Shown here: piece after piece, positions 37,090 to 46,089 of the stretch
How the letters are laid out: each line of letters starts with the position of its first letter
Position numbering within the stretch: the stretch's first letter is position 1
From: Spirobacillus cienkowskii
GTDB lineage: Bacteria; Bdellovibrionota_B; Oligoflexia; Silvanigrellales; Silvanigrellaceae
Direction: 5' to 3'
Length of the DNA stretch: 64,000 nucleotides
NCBI GenBank assembly: GCA_003339605.1
Contig: QOVW01000058.1
Coordinates: forward strand, 1 to 64,000
Made by a program: the position numbers and the translations under genes
The notes under the pieces: model-generated
The model's database searches: none
What the model was told of the DNA's origin: nothing
What the model saw: only the letters and a program-made list of their open reading frames with translations

Positions 37090-37118
37090 TTGCAATTATT
37101 TAATAATTATGATATATT
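37090..37118 (+). promoter_or_regulatory. putative sigma70-type promoter for the leader and efflux gene
   Basis: TTGCAA (37090-37095) and TATATT (37113-37118) are 17 bases apart. Transcription would begin near 37125, just before the first arm of the leader structure at 37133. Position and spacing are both good; the region is A/T-rich, so some chance remains. Confidence 0.5.
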
Positions 37119-37132
37119 ATATAATAAGATAA

Positions 37133-37239
37133 CTTGTGCGAGGTTTTTGATGAAGTTTATTTTTAACGGCACAAGCTTGCTCCCTGCTAACCCTGGACCG
37201 GTTATAATTCAATAACTTGTCCATTTAGATATGGACAAG
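37133..37239 (+). promoter_or_regulatory. four-arm attenuator-like leader RNA
   Basis: Arm 1 CTTGTGC (37133-37139) pairs with arm 2 GCACAAG (37169-37175). Arm 3 CTTGTCCAT (37216-37224) pairs with arm 4 ATGGACAAG (37231-37239) over a 6-base loop. Arm 2 can also pair with arm 3 through ACAAG/CTTGT, so the two folds are exclusive. A leader reading frame spans arm 2 and stops immediately before arm 3. This is the geometry of ribosome-controlled attenuation. The T-run after arm 4 is weak (next T5 begins at 37253), so transcriptional or translational control cannot be told apart. Confidence 0.55.
37150..37215 (+). CDS. 21-residue putative leader peptide
   Basis: ATG 37150 has GAGG (37140-37143) upstream and opens a 21-codon frame ending at TAA 37213-37215. 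The encoded peptide, MKFIFNGTSLLPANPGPVII and then Gln, is Pro-rich near its end (P-A-N-P-G-P), the kind of sequence that can slow ribosomes. It ends directly before arm 3 of the leader structure. By analogy with TnaC or erm leaders it would sense something during its own translation; the signal is unknown. It is too short for normal gene calling. Confidence 0.5.
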   Translation: MKFIFNGTSLLPANPGPVIIQ

Positions 37240-37322
37240 CTTTATAATTTAGTTTTTATAATAATTTTAAATATATTTATTCAAATTAAATCAAAAAAAT
37301 TTATATAACGAATAGGTTTATT

Positions 37323-38618
37323 ATGTTTACGACATTAAAAAAAATAAGAAATCATAATGTCATTCTTGTTTTTACAGTGGCATTTGCCATGTTTGTAGAT
37401 TCAATGAGTTATGGTATTATTATTCCTTTACTCCCCATTTTTTCTGATAAAATTTTAATGCTCAACAACTCTCAAATTAGTTTTTTTGTAGCTTCGTATG
37501 CAATTGGCTTGTTAACTTTTGTTCCATTTTTAAGCTATATCACTAATATTTTTAGTAACAAAAATACATTACTTCTTGGTAGTATCGTTTTAGTCATGTC
37601 AACTTTGTTGTTTCCAATTTGTTATAATTATGAGTTGTTACTTTTTTCAAGATTTCTCCAAGGAGCTTCAGCAGCAATAACGTGGACATCAGGTTTAAGT
37701 TTAATTGCCGAAAACGTAAAACCTCAGCATCGCTCAACGGCTCTTGCAACATCAATGGTGGGAGTTTCTGTTGGACATTTGCTCGGAGCGCCTTTTGCTG
37801 GTTTTCTTTACGAACTTGGAGGACTGTATCTTCCTTTTTTAGGAGTCATACTATTTGGTTTAGTGAGCATTCTCTTTATTTTAACACTGCAACCAATAAC
37901 TTCTATTATTTACGATACAAGAAAATATAAAAATTTTAGATTCTTTAAGTTATGTTTAAATTCTCATATTTTAAAAGCACTGACTATTATTGTTTTATTA
38001 GAATCTTTTATGCTCTCTTTTTTAGAACCCAATTTATCCTTATTTGTCGCTCGAAATCTTCATGCAAGTAGTGAAACAATTGGATTATTATTTGGAACAC
38101 AAGTTTTAGCATTAGGATTATTTTCTCCTCTCGCAGCTAAAATCTCAGAACATTACAAAAAGTTACCCACTATACTTTTTGGGTTATTTTTAAGTGGCAT
38201 TGTTTTTATATTGATGTCAGTTGCGCAATCCATAAATGGATATTTTATTTTAATGGCAGTTCTTGGAATAACTTCGGCTCTTTGTGTAAGTCCTGTGCTT
38301 TCGGCATTTGCTGATGAGCTTGATAAATCAGAAATGAGAGGCTTGTACCACACTGCGTATGGTTTTTTTAATTTTATTTATTCTGTTGGTATGCTTGCAG
38401 GACCCCTTACAGGTTATATCACAAACGAACTGTTACCCTATTATTTGTCTTATATTTTAGTAGGATTTACTCTTATTTTCTCTGTAACAATTTTAATTTT
38501 TTATTTAAATTCTAAACAGAGTCGGAAGGATTACACCCTGCAACAGCAGTCCACAAAGCCTGTTCATCCTCTGGAACCTTCGCAAGACAAATCTCAAGAT
38601 TTTTCAACAACTGCTTAA
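37323..38618 (+). CDS. MFS drug:H+ antiporter-like efflux protein (DHA1 type)
   Basis: This 431-residue membrane carrier has 12 predicted helices. The DHA1-like features are an Asp in helix 1 (FVDSMSYGIIIPLLP), RFLQGASAAITW in helix 4, and the motif-C-like GVSVGHLLGAPFAGFLYELGG in helix 5. Homologues export drugs, amines or sugars. The last 30 or so residues, after helix 12, are Gln/Ser/Pro-rich and are encoded antisense to the end of the convergent gene (107-base overlap). AATAGG precedes the ATG. A candidate attenuator lies upstream, suggesting induction by a translation-related signal. Confidence 0.88.
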   Translation: MFTTLKKIRNHNVILVFTVAFAMFVDSMSYGIIIPLLPIFSDKILMLNNSQISFFVASYAIGLLTFVPFLSYITNIFSNKNTLLLGSIVLVMSTLLFPICYNYELLLFSRFLQGASAAITWTSGLSLIAENVKPQHRSTALATSMVGVSVGHLLGAPFAGFLYELGGLYLPFLGVILFGLVSILFILTLQPITSIIYDTRKYKNFRFFKLCLNSHILKALTIIVLLESFMLSFLEPNLSLFVARNLHASSETIGLLFGTQVLALGLFSPLAAKISEHYKKLPTILFGLFLSGIVFILMSVAQSINGYFILMAVLGITSALCVSPVLSAFADELDKSEMRGLYHTAYGFFNFIYSVGMLAGPLTGYITNELLPYYLSYILVGFTLIFSVTILIFYLNSKQSRKDYTLQQQSTKPVHPLEPSQDKSQDFSTTA

Positions 38619-39597
38619 GATCAGAGTTTGCTAAAATGAATGCAGATTCAATGATCTCTTGTTTAGATTCATAAACTGAATAAGATAAAATTAATGCATT
38701 ATTAATCTTATCTTTAATAAATGCGTGTTGATAATAAGTACCCAACTCAATACCATTCATAAATGTTTTATAATCTGTGGCAATTTTATTAAGTTTTCTT
38801 TGCCTTTCTGCTAAAAATAATTCTTCATTTTTAAATTGAGGGTTATTTTTAGAATCTTCATAAAAATTAGCCAAATCAATTTTAACTTTAATGAGATACT
38901 CTTGAAACTTTTTTTGTGCTTTAAGATTTTTTTGATAATCTTTAATATAATTTACTACATTTAACTTTAACTCAGGATGTGCTTCAAGAAATTGAATTGT
39001 CGCTTTTTTTGCAATAAAATCTGCAAGATTTTCATTAAAAGAATAATAGTTTGGTAGATAAAACGTTCTGTGCACAGATTCATGAATCAAAGTTTCAATA
39101 AATTGCGCCATTGAAGAATGATCAAGCATTGAAGAATACAAAGGATCGGGCAAATAACCAAGTAAAGAAAATGCTGAGATGCCTCCAACTATTGTATCTA
39201 AATTTTGCTCCACAAGATTTTGTTTTTCAATGAGAGCTTTCTCACGACTAAAAAAACCTAAATAAGGTTGCTCACCAATAAATGGAAACCACCAAGTTTT
39301 CAATTTCAGTTCACGTTTTTCGGCCGCCTGCACAATCCACGTTACAGATGATGAGTTGAGCGCAATATATTTTTGATAACTTTTGCCTGGAGTTAATGCC
39401 AATTCACGTTTGGCATATTCAAGAACTGAAGGCACAATTTTTAATTTCTCGAGGCGATCGGGAGTTTCAGAATTATTTGCAATCACATCGTCAATTGGTT
39501 GTTGTTTTAATAACAACCGAAGTTGCCCATATCCCTGTTCAAAAGAATAACAGCTGTTTAATAATAATGGAAAAAAAATAAAAAAAATGGATTTCAA
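38512..39597 (-). CDS. putative aminopeptidase lipoprotein (PF10023-like, HExxH)
   Basis: This 361-residue exported protein has a signal sequence and lipid-attachment Cys16 (LLLNSC). Metalloprotease site HESVH (172-176) and probable third ligand Glu189 (FNENLADF) fit a zinc peptidase. The GYGQLRLLLKQQPIDDV start and the DPLYSSML block resemble the predicted-aminopeptidase family PF10023. The start is TTG with AGGAG six bases upstream; no ATG fits. Its 3' 107 bases overlap the convergent MFS gene. It is probably anchored in the periplasm facing the envelope. Confidence 0.85.
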   Translation of the reverse strand: MKSIFFIFFPLLLNSCYSFEQGYGQLRLLLKQQPIDDVIANNSETPDRLEKLKIVPSVLEYAKRELALTPGKSYQKYIALNSSSVTWIVQAAEKRELKLKTWWFPFIGEQPYLGFFSREKALIEKQNLVEQNLDTIVGGISAFSLLGYLPDPLYSSMLDHSSMAQFIETLIHESVHRTFYLPNYYSFNENLADFIAKKATIQFLEAHPELKLNVVNYIKDYQKNLKAQKKFQEYLIKVKIDLANFYEDSKNNPQFKNEELFLAERQRKLNKIATDYKTFMNGIELGTYYQHAFIKDKINNALILSYSVYESKQEIIESAFILANSDLKQLLKNLEICLAKVPEDEQALWTAVAGCNPSDSV

Positions 39598-39630
39598 TTC
39601 AAACTCCTGAAAAATTAAAGTCGTTCTAAA

Positions 39631-41484
39631 TTATTGTACTTGTGCAACTTGAGTTTGAAAATCTTTTTGAATTATTTTTTCTGGATAGCGTATCACTCTG
39701 ACAACTTCTGTTGTTTGTAAAATCTCTTTTCCGGTTATGGGATTTATAATGGATTCTTTGTCTGATACCGATTTTACTTGTAAAATTGCAATGGGTTTAT
39801 CTGGAGGTGCATAAGAGTGTTTTTGTCCAAATGCTACAAATTGATCGCCTTCAATCACAGACTGAAGCTTGCCAAGATTTAAAGTAAAGTTATCATTTTC
39901 TTTTTTAATAATATGACCTTCAATTGGCAAATTAGAAATCAAGTTTTGATACATTTTTGCAGCCACTTTTTCTGATTCTGCATCATTCTTAATTGGCATA
40001 TTTTGTTCAAAAATAATTTTACCTGATTTGTCGTAAATCAGACCAGCTAACGTAAAATCGTTTTCCTCTTCAGACTCTAAATACTTAATTTCCATTAATA
40101 CATCCAATTCGGATGCAAAAGTTGTATGCGCCCATCCTGTTTTTGCCATTTGATACGGAGAAAGTGCAATGGAGTTTGCCATCTTTAACACGTCATCAAA
40201 AATCATCCCACGTATTGAAAAATCATTCATAAATCGAGTAAAAAACTCACGTCTTAGCCGTCGCCAACTTTGATGAGTTTGCAATTCTCCAGATAAAATT
40301 GGTTCTACAAGTCCAATAGCAGGTTTATAGGGAGTTATTGAAGAAACATAAATAGTCGGAATATTATTATTAACTGTGTTAAGACTTAAGCTTTTTACTA
40401 ATGTTTTTGAATCAATTTTTTGAGGCAATGCAAGGTTCTGCTCGATTTCTATTTGTACTTTTTCATCAATTGGTTTTTGCGTCACGACAAAGCCAGATAA
40501 GCCGGAAACATCAAGTTTCAAGCCGTTTGCTAATAATTTACTTTTATCAAAGCCTCGACCTATACCATAAGCAAAACTTTGTAACAAAAATTCTGTTGTT
40601 ATTCCTTCTTGCATTTCAACTGAAAAAGATTTTTTTCCACTGCCCGCACTGAGTGGTTTTAATACCGTCACATAGGATGGCTTTTTAAAAATAAACGAAT
40701 CGACTCTTCGATTTGTTGGAATTGAGACATTTAATATTCCTTTTGTATCAGAACTTCCTAAATATATGATACTCTGCGAAGCATTTTTAACCGCAAAAAC
40801 ATGAGCCCCTTCTAGTGGTAGTCCTTTTGCCGTGATTGCAATATTCAACGCCTCTTCAAATAAAACGTTTTTATTATTCACAATAGTTTTAAAAGATTCG
40901 TTGTTAAATTTTTTATATTCTTGAAGATTTTTATTAAAGTTACTTTGAATTTTTGATGAAAAACTTAAAATTTCTTTTGACTGCTCGGGTAACAGCGTCG
41001 CCTCCATTTGATCAATTGAAATGGAATCTGTAAGAGGAATGTCTGGAAAATCAAATATAGGTATCAATGGCATTTCTTGTTGTATAAATTTATTATTTAT
41101 TGCCTGATGTTTTAATTTCCAAGAGGAAAGTTTAATATTTAAAACCAAATCATGATCTTGCCACCATTTTGGTGGATTTAAATATTTTATTTCAGGATAA
41201 TAAAGTGTTTCTATATTATGATTTTGCACAACAATTTTTAAAATTTCTATTTTTGAAAAATCCAATTGTAACTTCACCAAACCATTTTTAGGTGTTACAA
41301 CTTCTATAATTTTAAATGGATCCGATCGATATTTTCCAACCGAGTACAAAGTCACTAAAGAATTTTCGACAGGCATACCAGAATTTTCAACATTGACAGT
41401 GAGCGTTGCTTTATGAAAGAAAGAACACGATGTGACTAGCAATATAACAATAATAAAATTAGCAGTAAAAAAATAATTAATCAT
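39631..41484 (-). CDS. large putative lipoprotein of unknown function
   Basis: This 617-residue exported protein has Cys20 in a good lipobox (VTSC). Two carboxypeptidase-regulatory or Ig-like beta segments are suggested by short repeats such as TVNVENSGMPVENSLVTLYS (about 28-47) and AITAKGLPLEGAHVFAV (about 215-235). The C-terminal 120 residues (NFTLNLGKLQSVIEGDQFVA) resemble FlgT/CsgG-like C-terminal folds. I do not recognise the family. It lies 33 bases upstream of the aminopeptidase-like lipoprotein gene and may be co-transcribed. Confidence 0.7.
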   Translation of the reverse strand: MINYFFTANFIIVILLVTSCSFFHKATLTVNVENSGMPVENSLVTLYSVGKYRSDPFKIIEVVTPKNGLVKLQLDFSKIEILKIVVQNHNIETLYYPEIKYLNPPKWWQDHDLVLNIKLSSWKLKHQAINNKFIQQEMPLIPIFDFPDIPLTDSISIDQMEATLLPEQSKEILSFSSKIQSNFNKNLQEYKKFNNESFKTIVNNKNVLFEEALNIAITAKGLPLEGAHVFAVKNASQSIIYLGSSDTKGILNVSIPTNRRVDSFIFKKPSYVTVLKPLSAGSGKKSFSVEMQEGITTEFLLQSFAYGIGRGFDKSKLLANGLKLDVSGLSGFVVTQKPIDEKVQIEIEQNLALPQKIDSKTLVKSLSLNTVNNNIPTIYVSSITPYKPAIGLVEPILSGELQTHQSWRRLRREFFTRFMNDFSIRGMIFDDVLKMANSIALSPYQMAKTGWAHTTFASELDVLMEIKYLESEEENDFTLAGLIYDKSGKIIFEQNMPIKNDAESEKVAAKMYQNLISNLPIEGHIIKKENDNFTLNLGKLQSVIEGDQFVAFGQKHSYAPPDKPIAILQVKSVSDKESIINPITGKEILQTTEVVRVIRYPEKIIQKDFQTQVAQVQ

Positions 41485-41581
41485 TCTTAGCCTTTTAAAA
41501 TAATTTAAATTCTATCTACAACTGCTATTATAAAAAGAATAGTCGTGATTTTGCTGAAAATTATTTGGCTAACAATGAAAA

Positions 41582-43183
41582 TTATGCCACTTCCTGAGTG
41601 TTGTTCTTTATCCGTTCGTGTTTGAGATCATGCAATACTTTTTGAATAAATTCTTCTGATTTTTTATTAGGCAACCTAAAACGCAAAGCCAATCTGATTG
41701 CAATAAGACAAATTATTGCAATACAGACAAAATCATAACCAAATGGGATTAAGCCAATTCCATTCCCATAGGTTCCTAAATAACTCACTATTCCTATGGC
41801 AATCATATAAAAAAGAAGCCACGTAAAACCTATTAAATTAAAAATAAACTTTTCTTTAGCCAAAACTTTATAGATTCCCAAAGCCACAAAACCAATCACA
41901 ATAACAAAACTTAATTTGCAAATAATATCCCATCCACACCAAAACAACATCAGACTGCTAATATAAAAAGCAGTCATCGAAACGAATTTGTACGAAAAAA
42001 TTTTAAAAGGTCGAGATAAATTAGGAAAATGATAGCGCAAAGTATATAAAGTAACAGGAATAACGGCATTACACAAACAAATTGCTGCTGAATAAAATGC
42101 CGCCATTTCTTTCCAATTTTCTAAAAACAAAAATAACAGCAAAGAAATGACAAAGCTCATTAACAGACCTTGCACTGGCACACGATTGTTTGATGATAAA
42201 TTCTGAAAAAACTTAGGCAAATACCCATTTTTACTCATACAATAAGAAGCTCGAGCCGATGCAGCCATAAAAATAATACCGCTACCAAATGGAGAAATCA
42301 GCGCATCTGAGTAAAGAATGATGCCAAACCATGCAAGACCAATAATAACAGCCAACCCTGCAAATGGTCCTGCCTCACCAGTAAAGCTCAATTTATCCCA
42401 ACCATCCGCAATGGATTCTGGTGGCAATGCAAGAATAAAAGCCAATTGCAATAAACAATAGATAACCATACAAATTAACATCGAGCCAATAATTGCAATA
42501 GGAATACTTTTTTGAGGATTTTTAGTTTCTCCAGCTAAGGCAACACCGGGTTGAAATCCATTATACGACAGGATAATTCCCCCTATTGATAAAGATGCAA
42601 ATAGTCCTTGCAGACCATTAGGAGCAAAGCCATGAATTGTGAGATTCTCAAAATTATGCGACTTGTAAAAAAATAATACAATTAATAAACAAGGGATTAA
42701 AATTTTCCAAATTGTGATGTAAAAACTTGTTTTAGACATTATTTTTGCGCTTGTCACATTGATAAAAAGCAGCACCGCAGTTAAAAAAAATGCCACAACA
42801 TACCCTGACCATGTCAACCGTTCATCCTGAAAGAGAAAGGGCACAAAATTTGCTGCATATTGAATAACTGCGCTCACCTCTATAGGTATTATGACAATAA
42901 ATGCAATCCAAGAAATCCACCCCAATAAAAAAGAAACAGAATGCCCATGCATAAAAGCCGGAAAAACACTCATGCCGCCAGGAACAGGAAATAACGTTGA
43001 AAGTTCAGAAAAACACAAAGCAATTATAATAATTGCCACAGCCCCAATAAGCCATGCCAAAACAGCAGCAGGACCTGCCATTTTTGACGCATACAGCGAT
43101 CCAAATAACCAGCCAGAGCCAATTGTGGCGCTGACAGAGGCAAAAAGAATACCTGAGGTAGAAATTTCACGTTTTAATCCCAT
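41582..43183 (-). CDS. APC-family amino acid permease
   Basis: This 533-residue inner-membrane carrier has about 12-14 predicted helices. The helix 1 loop IGSGWLFGSL, the helix 2 PGGMSVFPAFM and the helix 6 GFQPGVALAGETKNPQKSIP are typical of the APC superfamily. Substrate is probably an amino acid or amine; uptake or exchange cannot be told apart. GAGGA (about 8 bases from the ATG) is directly preceded by a hairpin. It stands alone, with lipoprotein genes downstream. Confidence 0.9.
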   Translation of the reverse strand: MGLKREISTSGILFASVSATIGSGWLFGSLYASKMAGPAAVLAWLIGAVAIIIIALCFSELSTLFPVPGGMSVFPAFMHGHSVSFLLGWISWIAFIVIIPIEVSAVIQYAANFVPFLFQDERLTWSGYVVAFFLTAVLLFINVTSAKIMSKTSFYITIWKILIPCLLIVLFFYKSHNFENLTIHGFAPNGLQGLFASLSIGGIILSYNGFQPGVALAGETKNPQKSIPIAIIGSMLICMVIYCLLQLAFILALPPESIADGWDKLSFTGEAGPFAGLAVIIGLAWFGIILYSDALISPFGSGIIFMAASARASYCMSKNGYLPKFFQNLSSNNRVPVQGLLMSFVISLLLFLFLENWKEMAAFYSAAICLCNAVIPVTLYTLRYHFPNLSRPFKIFSYKFVSMTAFYISSLMLFWCGWDIICKLSFVIVIGFVALGIYKVLAKEKFIFNLIGFTWLLFYMIAIGIVSYLGTYGNGIGLIPFGYDFVCIAIICLIAIRLALRFRLPNKKSEEFIQKVLHDLKHERIKNNTQEVA

Positions 43184-43193
43184 TTAAATCCTC

Positions 43194-43213
43194 GCGCAAA
43201 AAAATCGTTGCGC
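43194..43213 (-). promoter_or_regulatory. hairpin abutting the ribosome binding site of the APC permease
   Basis: GCGCAA and TTGCGC form a 6-bp stem with an 8-base loop (U-rich in the mRNA). The stem ends next to the GAGGA ribosome binding site of the permease. It could limit ribosome access or bind a regulator. The stem is short and the role is speculative. Confidence 0.35.
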
Positions 43214-43370
43214 ACGCACCGTACTACAGTTTTTATAAAAAAAAAATTAAAGTTATATTTTTTAAAAGCCCTATTAAAAAATTAAAAACTATTAGATTTT
43301 ATTAATTTTTTAAAGATAATAAACACATAGTGAATACTGCCAAAAATCACTATAAATAAAGGTTAAAAAC

Positions 43371-44963
43371 TTAAACAAATAATGGCCTAAAGCTTTCGGG
43401 GGTTGCAAGTTTTACAACCGCTTCAAAAGAACGTGGAATATCAGAGCCTAACAATGACCCTTCAGGAATATATTCAAACAATTCAGCGTAGCTCCTTGAT
43501 TCTGTATCACTAGTTCTACGCATCACATGCGAAGGACGCAGTTCATGAGTGCCTTCTAAACCCATTGCTTCTATTATTTCAACCATACTTTTTATTGTTT
43601 CACTATGAAAATGCGAAACTCTTTTTCTTTTTTCTGTAACAACTAACCCTTGCATAAACTCCGGATCTTGAGTTGCAATCCCAGTAGGACAATCATTCGC
43701 GTTGCATTTGAGAGCCTGAATACAGCCTAAAGCCAGCATCATACCTCGAGCCGAATAAACCAAATCTGCACCCAGAGCTATTAATTTTATCATTTCAAAA
43801 CCAGTTGTTACTTTTCCGGAAGACATAATTCTAATTTTTTTTCTCAATCCAAAGCCTACCAAGCTATTATGCACAAACATTAACGCATCAATTCCTGGAG
43901 TGCCAACTGAGTTTGTAAACTCTAATGGAGCAGCACCTGTCCCTCCTTCAGATCCATCAATTGAAATATAATCTGGTGTGATGTTTGTGAGTAACATTGC
44001 CTTGCAGAGGGCAATAAATTCCCATTTATTGCCAAGGCAAAATTTCAGACCAACTGGTTTCCCACCTGATATTTTTCTGAGTTTACCAACAAAATACATC
44101 ATTTCAGTGGGAGAAGTGAATGCAGAATGCGCGGGAGGAGAAAGCACGTCTTTGCCAAGCGGTACACCTCGTATTTGTGCAATTTCAGGGGTTACCTTTT
44201 TTGCTGGCAAAATTCCACCATGCCCAGGCTTTGCCCCTTGAGAAAGTTTAATTTCAATCATTTTAATTTGTGGCGTGTGTGCAGCTTTTTTAATAAACTC
44301 AAGTTCATTAAATGTCCCATCAAGATTGCGGCAACCAAAATAGCCTGTCCCAATTTGCCAAATAATATCACCACCATTTTGCAGGTGATAAGGAGTTAAG
44401 CCTCCTTCTCCAGTATTATGGGCAAACCCTCCATCTTTTGCTCCACCATTTAAGGCAAGAATTGCATTTTTACTTAGAGAACCGTAACTCATGGCAGAAA
44501 TATTTAATAAACTTGCACTATAGGGTTGTAAGCAATCTCTTCCACCAATTGGAATTCTTAAATTTTTAACATGCATTTTAGAAGGCTGTAGAGAATGATT
44601 CACCCATTCATAACCCACTTGATAAACATTTTTCTTTGTTCCAAAAGGAATAGAGTCCCTCGTTCCTTTGGCGCGTTGATACACAACTGTTCTCTGCTCC
44701 CGGTTAAATGGCACGCCTTCAGTATCAGACTCAACAAAATATTGATAAATTTCTGGTCGAATTGTTTCTAATAAATAACGGGCATGGCCAATAACAGGAA
44801 AATTTCTCTTTAATGTATGTGCTGTTTGCAGCAAATCATGAATACCAAGAAATATGATTGGCAGTATAATGATTAGCGACAATAAAAACCAGGGAAAAAC
44901 AAAAATAGAAATAATATTCAGCAATATTAAAAATATAGATAACGTAATAAATATTTTCCGCAT
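43371..44963 (-). CDS. FMN-binding glutamate-synthase-domain protein
   Basis: This 530-residue protein has two N-terminal transmembrane helices (about 5-45) and a TIM-barrel domain like the synthase half of GltB: GEGGLTPYHLQNGGD, KLSQGAKPGHGG, GSEGGTGAAP and the 3Fe-4S cysteines in CIQALKCNANDCPTG (C-x5-C-x4-C). Stand-alone members of this family lack the glutaminase half. Their substrate is not known to me. A membrane anchor makes ordinary cytosolic glutamate synthesis less likely. The stop is followed by A/T-rich spacer up to the APC start. Confidence 0.88.
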   Translation of the reverse strand: MRKIFITLSIFLILLNIISIFVFPWFLLSLIIILPIIFLGIHDLLQTAHTLKRNFPVIGHARYLLETIRPEIYQYFVESDTEGVPFNREQRTVVYQRAKGTRDSIPFGTKKNVYQVGYEWVNHSLQPSKMHVKNLRIPIGGRDCLQPYSASLLNISAMSYGSLSKNAILALNGGAKDGGFAHNTGEGGLTPYHLQNGGDIIWQIGTGYFGCRNLDGTFNELEFIKKAAHTPQIKMIEIKLSQGAKPGHGGILPAKKVTPEIAQIRGVPLGKDVLSPPAHSAFTSPTEMMYFVGKLRKISGGKPVGLKFCLGNKWEFIALCKAMLLTNITPDYISIDGSEGGTGAAPLEFTNSVGTPGIDALMFVHNSLVGFGLRKKIRIMSSGKVTTGFEMIKLIALGADLVYSARGMMLALGCIQALKCNANDCPTGIATQDPEFMQGLVVTEKRKRVSHFHSETIKSMVEIIEAMGLEGTHELRPSHVMRRTSDTESRSYAELFEYIPEGSLLGSDIPRSFEAVVKLATPESFRPLFV

Positions 44964-45192
44964 TGTTTCCTCAGTTTGCTAACAAAGTGGCTTTTTCTAA
45001 TTGCTATTGATAGATTATACTAATTCTTTTCATAACTAATAAAAGATTTGCGACAAAAAAATGATAGGAATTTTTTGTTAAATATTCGTTAATTTAAATT
45101 ATTAAAACGATAAAATCAGATAAGAATCAAAATACCTGTGCTTGCTTCTAATTCGAAAAAGCAATAGATCTGCATAGTCATGGGGGGCACAT

Positions 45193-46089
45193 ATGACGGT
45201 CAATGCGATTCTAGAATTTAAAAATGTAAAAAAAAATTATGGCAAAAAAAATATCATTTCTGAACTCAATTTTACAGTTTCAAAAAACGAAATCATTGTA
45301 CTACTTGGGGTCAATGGAGCAGGCAAAACAACAACAATTAAAATGATGCTTGGACTCGAAACACCTTCAGCGGGAAGTATCTCTCTATTTGGACTCAACC
45401 CCACAAATCCAGAATCCCGTAAATCTGTTGGAATCACACCTCAAAATCTTGAATTTCCAGAAGGAATTAAAACCTTTGAAATCTTAGATTTTATTCATTC
45501 TCATTATCCCAATCCCAAACCTGTAAAAGAAATGATTAAAAAATTTGAACTTTCTTCATTTCTTCATCAAAAAGCCACTAAGTTATCCGGAGGACAAAAA
45601 AGACGCCTCGCCCTTGCCCTTGCCTTTATTGGCGATCCACAAATAGTCTGTCTTGACGAGCCAACAACAGGGTTAGATGTGGGCTCGCGGAAAATTTTAC
45701 TTGAAGCAATTAAAGAATATTCCAAAAATGGCAACACTGTTTTTTTAACAACACATTATCTTGATGAAATTGAAAATATTGCAACTCGAATCATTTTTTT
45801 ACAAGATGGTAAAATTATAGCAGACGATACTGTTGCTGCAATCAAGTCACTGGCAAACTCAACACGTGCAACAATCGTGTTTTATGCCAGCACTCATTTG
45901 GATTTTGCAACATACCGTCACGTTGTTTCTTTTGAAGTTGAAGAATCCAAATACACTCTTCAAACTCATAATGCAGATGCATTAATCTATGAACTCGTTA
46001 ATAATAAAGTACCATTCAAAAACTTGAATATCATTAAAGAAAGTCTAGAATCTGCTTTTATCAATTTATCTAAAGGAAATACTTTGTGA
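45193..46089 (+). CDS. ABC-2-type exporter, ATP-binding subunit
   Basis: This 298-residue ATPase has Walker A GVNGAGKT, signature LSGGQKRRLALALA, Walker B VCLDEPTTGLD and switch His in LTTHYLDE. A C-terminal domain of about 90 residues (after residue 210) follows, as in the NatA/DrrA class. It powers export or lipid/antibiotic movement with the next gene. The ATG follows an unusual GGGGGG (45182-45187) used as ribosome binding site. The stop overlaps the permease start by four bases. Confidence 0.92.
   Translation: MTVNAILEFKNVKKNYGKKNIISELNFTVSKNEIIVLLGVNGAGKTTTIKMMLGLETPSAGSISLFGLNPTNPESRKSVGITPQNLEFPEGIKTFEILDFIHSHYPNPKPVKEMIKKFELSSFLHQKATKLSGGQKRRLALALAFIGDPQIVCLDEPTTGLDVGSRKILLEAIKEYSKNGNTVFLTTHYLDEIENIATRIIFLQDGKIIADDTVAAIKSLANSTRATIVFYASTHLDFATYRHVVSFEVEESKYTLQTHNADALIYELVNNKVPFKNLNIIKESLESAFINLSKGNTL

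Larger units (their letters stand above)
36864..37322. other. 459-base non-coding region before the MFS efflux gene
   Basis: The left part (36864-37089) is A/T-rich and shows no clear gene; it presumably holds the promoter of the leucine dehydrogenase operon on the minus strand. The right part (37090-37322) carries a plus-strand promoter, a 21-codon leader and an attenuator-like structure, listed separately. Confidence 0.6.
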
